Source: Parvularculaceae bacterium (lineage in GTDB: Bacteria; Pseudomonadota; Alphaproteobacteria; Caulobacterales; Parvularculaceae). Taken from it: a DNA stretch of 64,000 nt. The DNA is taken from contig JANQMJ010000006.1 of the NCBI GenBank assembly GCA_028280115.1, forward strand, positions 37,790 through 101,789. The letters are read 5' to 3'. The translations under genes and the position numbers were made by a program. A model generated the notes under the pieces. The model saw only the letters and a program-made list of their open reading frames with translations. It was not told the origin of the DNA and made no database searches. Of the stretch, positions 58,736-64,000 are shown piece by piece; position 1 is the first letter of the stretch, and each line of letters begins with the position of its first letter.

Positions 58736-59538
58736 GCGCCCCGCAAGGCTTCCGTTTCGACGACGATCATACGACGCGCGCATGGCTCGCCACGGCGTGG
58801 TTCATGTTCGCCTGCCTTGTGGTCACGGCGCCCGCGGCCCTGATCGACGAGCGCACGCTGTGGGAGATCAGCGTGTGGTGGAAACCCTTAAAATTCGAAA
58901 TGGCGCTACTGGTGCATTTTGCAACGCTTGCCGTACTCGCCCAGCAGTTGCCCGCCAAAAAGCGCGCAGGACCGATCATGACGGTCGTCGTCTGGTCGTC
59001 GGTCGCCGCCGCGCTGATCGAGATCGGCTATATCACGATCCAGGCCGCGCGCGGGCGCCACTCTCATTTCAATTTCGACACGCCGCTTGAAGCGTTGATG
59101 TATAGCGTGATGGGCGTCGGCGCGCTGTTGCTCGTTCTGGCGGCGCTTGTTCTGGGCGTATTCCTCGCTTTTCAGCGCGATGGGAACAAGAGCGGATTCC
59201 GTCTTGGGGCTGTGTCAGGACTGATTATCGGTCCCATACTGACGATTGTCTTCGGCGGTTATATGTCCCTTACCGGCAGCCATTGGGTCGGCGAGGCCTA
59301 TAGCGACGCCGGCGGCGTGCCGTTGCTGAGCTGGTCGAAGGAAGTCGGCGATCTGCGCCCGCCGCATTTTTTTGCAACCCACGCCATGCAGTTTCTGCCG
59401 CTGGCGGGGCTTGTCGCGGACCGGCTGGCACCCGGCTTTGCGCGCCCGCTTGTCGTCGGGGCGGCGGCGCTGAATATCGCAATTGCGGTCTTTTTGTTCT
59501 GGCTGGCGCTGCAGGGCAGACCGATTATTGGCGCGTAA
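58732..59538 (+). CDS. Multi-pass membrane protein of unknown function
   Basis: A 268-residue protein with about six hydrophobic segments (starting with WLATAWFMFACLVVTAPAAL and including IMTVVVWSSVAAALIEIGYITI). Recognisable charged motifs are WWKPLKFEMALLVHFATLAVL, RHSHFNFDTPLEALMY, and RPPHFFATHAMQFLPLAGL. I do not recognise the family. It starts at an ATG overlapping the ABA4-like stop, so the two form an operon and probably act together. His and Asp residues in membrane segments hint at a cofactor or metal, but that is inference. Confidence 0.7.
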   Translation: MSAPQGFRFDDDHTTRAWLATAWFMFACLVVTAPAALIDERTLWEISVWWKPLKFEMALLVHFATLAVLAQQLPAKKRAGPIMTVVVWSSVAAALIEIGYITIQAARGRHSHFNFDTPLEALMYSVMGVGALLLVLAALVLGVFLAFQRDGNKSGFRLGAVSGLIIGPILTIVFGGYMSLTGSHWVGEAYSDAGGVPLLSWSKEVGDLRPPHFFATHAMQFLPLAGLVADRLAPGFARPLVVGAAALNIAIAVFLFWLALQGRPIIGA

Positions 59539-59554
59539 GGCGCTGCTGCGTTAG

Positions 59555-59695
59555 TTACTTGCCCCGCCCCGCGGCGTATTTTTCAACGCCGCGCTGCACC
59601 AGATAGGCGCCGGAAAGCAGCATATTCGCCGCGATGAACCCCATGATCAGGAGTTCCACCAGGCTCAGGCCTTCGACCAGACTTAAGGGGCTCAT
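59555..59695 (-). CDS. Putative 46-residue membrane protein
   Basis: A short minus-strand frame from ATG 59695 contains one hydrophobic stretch (LSLVELLIMGFIAANMLLSGAYLV) and a basic C-terminus (EKYAAGRGK). The hydropathy pattern suggests a single-pass membrane protein. No ribosome site is obvious, so it may be a chance frame. It is convergent with the membrane protein gene on its left and divergent from the Ntn hydrolase gene. Confidence 0.35.
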   Translation of the reverse strand: MSPLSLVEGLSLVELLIMGFIAANMLLSGAYLVQRGVEKYAAGRGK

Positions 59696-59943
59696 TTGCG
59701 CCTCCGCCGCTGACGATCTTGCCAATGGTCGGATTTTCGCCAAATGAGATTAAAATTTTCCCCAAGTTTTAGAAGGGTTTGGTGAAGATCGCGGTAACCG
59801 GCCAAGCCCTTGCCGGGGAAGGGGTTTTCTGCCGATCGCCGGCCGCCGGGGGCCTTGTCATTGTTTCCTTGCGCGGGTTTTGCCGCTAACATTGCCTCCC
59901 GCCCGCGCCGGCGGGTCCGCGGTGGGGAAGTCGTGAGGGGTCG

Positions 59944-61227
59944 ATGACATCGGAAGTCGTGTTGATGAACCGCCAGGCGGTGGCGATGGCGGCCGACAGC
60001 GCCGTGACCATCTCCGGCGACCGGTATCTCAAGACCTATCAGTCGGTGGACAAGCTCTTCCCGCTGGTCGACGGCCAGCCGGTGGCGGTGATGATCTATA
60101 ACAACGCCGAGATCATGTCGACGCCGTGGGAGACGGTGATCTCGCTTTACCGCGAACAGTCGCGCGGCCGGCCGATGGAGACCGTGGCGGCCTACGCCGA
60201 AGACTTCATGGAGTTCCTGTCCGGCAATCCCGACCTTTTCCCGGCGGACCATCAGGACACGGAATTTTTCAAGGTCGTCGCGGTGGTCTTCACGGTGATC
60301 GCCGAGGAGTTCGACTATCAGGTCCAGCAGTTCCAGCAGTCGCGCGCCGGCAAGGTCCGCGATCATCTTTCGGCGATTTTCGAATATGTGGTCGGTCAGA
60401 TCCACGCCGATTATGAACGCTATCCCGACGATTCCCCGCGCGCGGAACTGCCCTGCTTTCCCGGCGGCATGGCCGAGCAGGTGCGCCGGCGCTACGGCGC
60501 CGAGATCGACCAGCTTATCGAGAGCCTGCTTTCGTCGCTGCGCGCGGAATTTCCCGGCCTTTCGGTCACCGAGGCGACCAGGGCGAGATTGCGCGACATC
60601 GGCGTTTTCGCCGCAACCAAGGACGCCTTTTTCGAGCATTACACCGGCGTCGTCTTCGCCGGCTTCGGGGCGCGGGAGAAATTTCCCTCCATGCGCTCTT
60701 ATCTTACCTCGAGCGTCATTCTCGGCATCTTGAAGCGCAAGCGCGACCGCGCCGCCGACATCAACGCCGATTCCGGCCCGGTGTTTCAGCCCTTCGCCCA
60801 GGACCGCATGATCCGAACGTTCCTGACGGGCATGGACCAGTATTTGCGCATGTTCATCTTCAGCGAGACCTTGAAGCTTTCGACCGGGCTCGTTTCGGAT
60901 ATCGTCGGCCGGACGCCCAATCTCACCGACGCGCAGCGCAGCGCCATCCACAAGGATTACAGCCAGAACAATCTGCGTCTGGCGCTGACCGAATTCTTCC
61001 GCTCGGTGGATAATTATCAGTATGCGGTGCATACGCGGCCGATCCTGCGCGCGGTCAACTCCCTGCCGAAAAAGGAACTTGGCGAGACCGCGGCCTCGCT
61101 GATCAAGCTCAACTCCTTCCAGCAGAAAGTCATGCATTCCGTTGAGACCGTCGGCGGGCCGATCGACGTCGCCGTCATCACCCGCAATGGCGGGCTCGAA
61201 TGGAAACGCGAAAAGGCGGAGCTTTAA
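59944..61227 (+). CDS. Large HslV/proteasome-like Ntn hydrolase of unrecognised family
   Basis: The 427-residue product opens Met-Thr-Ser-Glu-Val-Val-Leu. If Met is removed, Thr1 would be the nucleophile. Counting from Thr1, Asp17 (AMAADSAVT) lines up with catalytic Asp17 of this window's HslV (LGGDGQVS), and Lys36 (VDKLFPL) with HslV Lys33 (KVRRL). VAVMIYNNAEIMSTPWETVISLY resembles the proteasome core. A long helical middle of about 200 residues (60-350) replaces the usual short subunit, and GGPIDVAVITRNGGLEWKR ends it. I do not know a named family. It is followed 2 bp downstream by a small basic gene. Substrate, partner and oligomer are unknown. Confidence 0.7.
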   Translation: MTSEVVLMNRQAVAMAADSAVTISGDRYLKTYQSVDKLFPLVDGQPVAVMIYNNAEIMSTPWETVISLYREQSRGRPMETVAAYAEDFMEFLSGNPDLFPADHQDTEFFKVVAVVFTVIAEEFDYQVQQFQQSRAGKVRDHLSAIFEYVVGQIHADYERYPDDSPRAELPCFPGGMAEQVRRRYGAEIDQLIESLLSSLRAEFPGLSVTEATRARLRDIGVFAATKDAFFEHYTGVVFAGFGAREKFPSMRSYLTSSVILGILKRKRDRAADINADSGPVFQPFAQDRMIRTFLTGMDQYLRMFIFSETLKLSTGLVSDIVGRTPNLTDAQRSAIHKDYSQNNLRLALTEFFRSVDNYQYAVHTRPILRAVNSLPKKELGETAASLIKLNSFQQKVMHSVETVGGPIDVAVITRNGGLEWKREKAEL

Positions 61228-61229
61228 AA

Positions 61230-61649
61230 ATGGGCGATCGTTTAAAAAAGATCTGGGCCGGTTTTGAAGCGACGACGACGCGCAACCTGACGGGCAAGGG
61301 CGTCGATAACATCGTGGTGCCCCATCACACCGATTACGCCGAGGAAGACTGGCAGTTCCTGCCGGAGGATTTCGCGGCCCCGTCCGAGCGCGCCTTTAAC
61401 GCTCTGAACGAAGGCATCAAATCCTCGAAAAAGCGTTTCGGCCGCAAGCGGGCTAGCGCGCCTTTATCGCCAGAACAGCCCCAGCCCATGGCCGCGCGCG
61501 CCTTTAACGGCGACGAACTGGTCAAGGGATTGCGCGCCACCGCCATGCGCACCGAGCGTTCCTATCTCGATTACGAGCGGTTTTTGTCCTCCGACGCCGG
61601 CAAGTCGGTGCTGAAGAAAACCCGGAAAAAGCGCTTCGGGATTTTCTAG
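61230..61649 (+). CDS. Hypothetical basic protein, putative partner of the Ntn hydrolase
   Basis: The 139-residue product starts at ATG 61230, 2 bp after the Ntn hydrolase stop, so it is co-translated. It is Lys/Arg-rich, with GRKRAS and a KKTRKKRFGIF end, and has an acidic/aromatic patch (DYAEEDWQFLPEDF). I recognise no domain. By operon logic it may be an adaptor, regulator or substrate-like partner. This is inference only. A hairpin at 61682-61704 follows. Confidence 0.6.
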   Translation: MGDRLKKIWAGFEATTTRNLTGKGVDNIVVPHHTDYAEEDWQFLPEDFAAPSERAFNALNEGIKSSKKRFGRKRASAPLSPEQPQPMAARAFNGDELVKGLRATAMRTERSYLDYERFLSSDAGKSVLKKTRKKRFGIF

Positions 61650-61681
61650 CCAGGACAATGTCCAATAAAGGCAGTTGCTGG

Positions 61682-61704
61682 ATTGCCGGAACAAGTCCGG
61701 CAAT
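61682..61704. repeat. Hairpin ATTGCCGGA-N5-TCCGGCAAT
   Basis: A 9 bp perfect inverted repeat with an ACAAG loop, within CTGGATTGCCGGAACAAGTC, a known type of dispersed extragenic palindrome in alphaproteobacteria. It may also terminate the Ntn hydrolase operon. Confidence 0.65.
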
Positions 61705-61773
61705 GACGGCGAACGATATTGAAGGCTAACCTTTCTAAGCCCATCTCTCAGGCGGCTTAAAAAGGAGAATTCC

Positions 61774-62097
61774 ATGATCGTAGTCACTACCGACGCGCCG
61801 CCGGGCCGGGAGGCGGGCGAAAGTCTGGGCGTCGTCGCCGGCGAGGCCATATTGGGCGTCAATATCTTCCGCGATCTGTTCGCGGGCCTGCGCGACATCA
61901 TCGGCGGCCGCTCCGGCGGCTATCAAAAGGCCCTGCGCGAAGCGCGCGATCACGCCATGCAGGATATGGAAGCCGAAGCCGCGGCCCTGGGCGCCGACGC
62001 CATTGTCGGCGTCGATATCGATTATGAAGCCATCGACACCCAAAAAGGCGCGATGTTGATGGTGTCGTGCAACGGAACCGCAGTGAAGCTGCGCTAG
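61774..62097 (+). CDS. ybjQ: YbjQ family (UPF0145) protein
   Basis: The 107-residue product opens [34 protein letters not shown] and has [17 protein letters not shown] and a small C-terminal strand block. This matches the YbjQ/UPF0145 family, small pentameric proteins related to heavy-metal-binding domains; function unproven. It has an AAGGAGAA ribosome site before ATG 61774. Its right end lies 7 bp from the convergent cytochrome gene end. Confidence 0.85.
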   Translation: MIVVTTDAPPGREAGESLGVVAGEAILGVNIFRDLFAGLRDIIGGRSGGYQKALREARDHAMQDMEAEAAALGADAIVGVDIDYEAIDTQKGAMLMVSCNGTAVKLR

Positions 62098-62104
62098 CGC
62101 GGGT

Positions 62105-62743
62105 CTATTCGTCCGCGGGCTCGGCGCCGTCGCCGGCGGGCGCCGCCTCGCCTTCGTCGGATGCTTCGGGCGCCGGCGGCGGTTCGGGGAACGGAACCGC
62201 GCTGTCCGACAGGGTCTGGAGATAGGCGAGAATGTCCGCACGCTGATCGTCTCGGGCGAGACGCTGCACCATCGCGGTGCCGGGAATATATTCCTGCGAA
62301 TTGCGGATATATTCATCGAGGCGCTCATAGGTCCATGCGCCGCTGAAATCGCGCAGCGCGCTGGTGTAGCCAAAGCCCGCATGGCCGCCGACCGGGCGGC
62401 CGACGATATTCCACAAATTGGGGCCTGCGCCGTTGGCGCCGCCTTCTTCAAAGGTGTGGCACGACTTGCACAGGGCGGCGCGGCGCTCGCCGGCGGCGGC
62501 GCTGGCGCTGGCCAGGAGCGTGGCCAGATCGGGCGGGGCCTCTTCCGCCGCGGCGGCCGAGGCCGTCTCCAATTCGACGCAACAATAGGCCAGATGGAGT
62601 TCTTCGGCTTTGCCGCCGTGATGGCCCCCGCCCAGGATCGCCTTGGTCAATTGCGGCAGACCGAACACCAGCAACAGCGCCGTCAGGGCGGCCGCGACGA
62701 TCTTGTTGGACAGAAGTGGGTCTTTTTGGCTTTCGCCCTGCAT
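62105..62743 (-). CDS. Membrane-anchored c-type cytochrome (CycM-like)
   Basis: From ATG 62743 the product is 212 residues with an N-terminal membrane anchor (NKIVAAALTALLLVFGLPQLTKAIL). The single heme motif CKSCH and the distal Met in YIPGTAM give a class I cytochrome c domain, facing the periplasm. The C-terminus is an acidic Pro/Ala/Glu tail. Such proteins (CycM/cytochrome c552) carry electrons between bc1 and oxidases. It is divergent from pheA, a common arrangement in alphaproteobacteria. Confidence 0.88.
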   Translation of the reverse strand: MQGESQKDPLLSNKIVAAALTALLLVFGLPQLTKAILGGGHHGGKAEELHLAYCCVELETASAAAAEEAPPDLATLLASASAAAGERRAALCKSCHTFEEGGANGAGPNLWNIVGRPVGGHAGFGYTSALRDFSGAWTYERLDEYIRNSQEYIPGTAMVQRLARDDQRADILAYLQTLSDSAVPFPEPPPAPEASDEGEAAPAGDGAEPADE

Positions 62744-62927
62744 GACAACGCCCCGCAAATGCCCCTGCAAGAGGACCGCAAAGGATGAGAACCGGATTTG
62801 CGCGCGGGTTCTAGCGAGCTTGGTCACGTCGCGCAATCAACCGGCGCGATCCCGGGGCGCGGCCTTTTCGCGCGGGCGCGCATTGCCATTGGGCCCGTCC
62901 TTGGGGCATAAGCCGCGCGATTTTTGC

Positions 62928-63791
62928 ATGAGCCGCATCATGACCGAAGAAAACAACGCTTCCGCCGGCAAAATCGCCTTTCAGGGCGAGCCCGGCGCCT
63001 TTTCCGAACAGGCCTGCCGCCATTTCGCGCCGGACCTGGAGCCGTTTGCCTGCACCACCTTTGAAGGCGCGTTTGAGGCGGTGACCGCGGGGCGCGCCGT
63101 CCGGGCCATGCTGCCGATCGAAAACTCGCTCGCCGGGCGGGTAGCCGACATTCACCATCTTTTGCCGGATTCGGACCTGCACATCGTTGCGGAGCATTTC
63201 CTGCCGGTGGTGCATCATCTGATGGCCCGCCCAGGCGCGGCGATGAGCGACATCAAGACCGTGCACAGCCACGCCATGGCGCTCGGCCAGTGCCGCAATT
63301 ACATCAAGGCCAAGGACTGGCGCGCGGAAATCGCCGGCGATACGGCGGGCGCCGCGCGGATGCTGGCGGAAATGAACGTCAACGACCAAGCGGCCATCGC
63401 TTCGGAACGCGCCGCTCAGATTTACGGTCTGACCATCCTGGAACGGAACATCGAGGACGCCGGCCACAATACGACGCGTTTTCTCGAAATGTCCGCCGAG
63501 CCGATCGACGCCGCGCCCGACGAAGGCCCGGTGCTGACCAGCTTCGTTTTCCAGGTGCGCAACATCCCCGCCGCGCTTTATAAGGCGCTGGGCGGTTTCG
63601 CCACCAACGGCGTCAACATGACCAAGCTGGAAAGCTATCAGCTTGAAGGCTCGTTCAGCGCCACCATGTTCTACGCCGATATCGAGGGCCATCCCCAGCA
63701 CGAGTCGGTGCGCCTGGCGCTTGAAGAACTGGGGTTCTTTTCGACCAAGCTGAAAATATTGGGCGTCTATAAAGCGGCGAAGACGCGTTAA
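62928..63791 (+). CDS. pheA: Prephenate dehydratase
   Basis: PheA converts prephenate to phenylpyruvate in phenylalanine synthesis. From ATG 62928 the product is 287 residues (62940 gives 283). KIAFQGEPGAFSEQACRHF, LPIENSLAGRVADIHHLL, HNTTRFLEMS (catalytic TRF) and a C-terminal ACT domain (TNGVNMTKLESYQLEGSFSATMFYADIEGH) are present. The ACT domain gives feedback inhibition by phenylalanine in relatives. No chorismate mutase part is attached. Confidence 0.95.
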   Translation: MSRIMTEENNASAGKIAFQGEPGAFSEQACRHFAPDLEPFACTTFEGAFEAVTAGRAVRAMLPIENSLAGRVADIHHLLPDSDLHIVAEHFLPVVHHLMARPGAAMSDIKTVHSHAMALGQCRNYIKAKDWRAEIAGDTAGAARMLAEMNVNDQAAIASERAAQIYGLTILERNIEDAGHNTTRFLEMSAEPIDAAPDEGPVLTSFVFQVRNIPAALYKALGGFATNGVNMTKLESYQLEGSFSATMFYADIEGHPQHESVRLALEELGFFSTKLKILGVYKAAKTR

Positions 63792-64000
63792 GCGCCGGGC
63801 GATAAATTGCGAACAGCTCAAAGCTCCGCTCATTCCCCCCGACCTGATCGGGGGGAAGGCGGGAATCCAGTCTTAATGAATAATGTCGGGCTTTGCCCGT
63901 CATTTTTTGTTTGCTGGATCCGTTCGAAGCATGCTTCGAACCTGCGCAGCATCACCCCGGATTATGATCCGGGGCGCTGCAGCGCGTCCGGGATGAGCGG
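63792..64000. repeat. Dispersed repeat element at right edge (copy 2 of the 47 kb element)
   Basis: From about 63827 to the window end the sequence resembles 47352-47500, including the 59 bp copy at 63942-64000 (one mismatch). It contains a GATCGGGGGG-type hairpin (63839-63856), GTTCGAAGCATGCTTCGAAC (63922-63941, a perfect 20 bp palindrome) and CCCCGGA-N6-TCCGGGG. It may continue past the window. Confidence 0.8.

Noticed and set aside
59692..61137. 481-codon minus-strand open frame opposite the Ntn hydrolase
   Set aside because: The plus-strand frame has family motifs, a good start and an adjacent partner; the antisense product is Arg/His/Asp-rich noise.
1..64000. CRISPR arrays, phage, transposases or toxin-antitoxin modules
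   Set aside because: No regularly spaced direct repeats, no cas, integrase or transposase protein motifs, and no recognisable toxin-antitoxin pair were seen.

Overview
This 64 kb window looks like the replication-origin-proximal part of an alphaproteobacterial chromosome with Caulobacter-type cell-cycle control. It is GC-rich and Gram-negative (LptE, porin, SecB, DsbB, ubiquinone Coq7), and flagellated by gene content. Gene order matches the conserved alphaproteobacterial origin cluster: maf-ppsR / hemE-hemJ-rho-mnmE-mnmG-rsmG-parA-parB-holA-lptE-leuS, plus dnaQ, secB, fxsA, the Tim44-like gene, mltA and smr further right. I cannot name the genus; a relative of Caulobacterales or Parvularculales fits best. 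There are no phage, transposase or CRISPR genes.

Region by region. 1-16.2 kb: predicted origin between ppsR and hemE (1263-1651), with an AT-rich stretch, weak DnaA-like boxes, a near-CtrA site and four copies of one GANTC-containing octamer. It is followed by heme, Rho, MATE, tRNA-modification (mnmE/mnmG) and chromosome-partition (parA/parB) genes. Two perfect parS sites lie inside mnmG and rsmG. The gene after parB (GNAT acetyltransferase) carries a one-base frameshift. 16-26 kb: dispersed repeats, then holA, lptE, an unknown gene, leuS with an AT-rich insertion, a DUF3576 lipoprotein, a porin, thiE and yggS. 26-34.5 kb: a CenR-type regulator, ArsC-like and patatin-like genes, then flgBC-fliE, fliQR-flhB and a CckA-type hybrid kinase, with CtrA-type sites ahead of both flagellar transcription units. 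34.5-43 kb: dnaQ, secB, fxsA, Tim44-like, mltA, smr, an unusual membrane protein with prephenate-dehydratase-like motifs behind a perfect CtrA site, and hslUV. 43-54 kb: CYTH/CHAD triphosphatase, coq7-dsbB, ExoD, tRNA-Leu(CAA), hutG/hutF, a beta-helix/Sel1 pair, TusA and slipin. 54-64 kb: two NfeD proteins, a desaturase, selO, small membrane proteins, an uncharacterised large proteasome-like Ntn hydrolase with a small partner, ybjQ, a membrane cytochrome c and pheA.

The strongest candidates for new biology are the HslV-like but double-length Ntn hydrolase operon (59944-61649), the CtrA-linked membrane-anchored prephenate-dehydratase-like protein (38897-40828), and the repeated CcrM-type octamer in the predicted origin. 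Origin, parS/ParAB, CtrA-type sites, CckA and CenR lie within about 41 kb, which suggests that replication, segregation and cell-cycle regulation are physically co-located. Binding-site calls are by eye and need experimental or genome-wide support.
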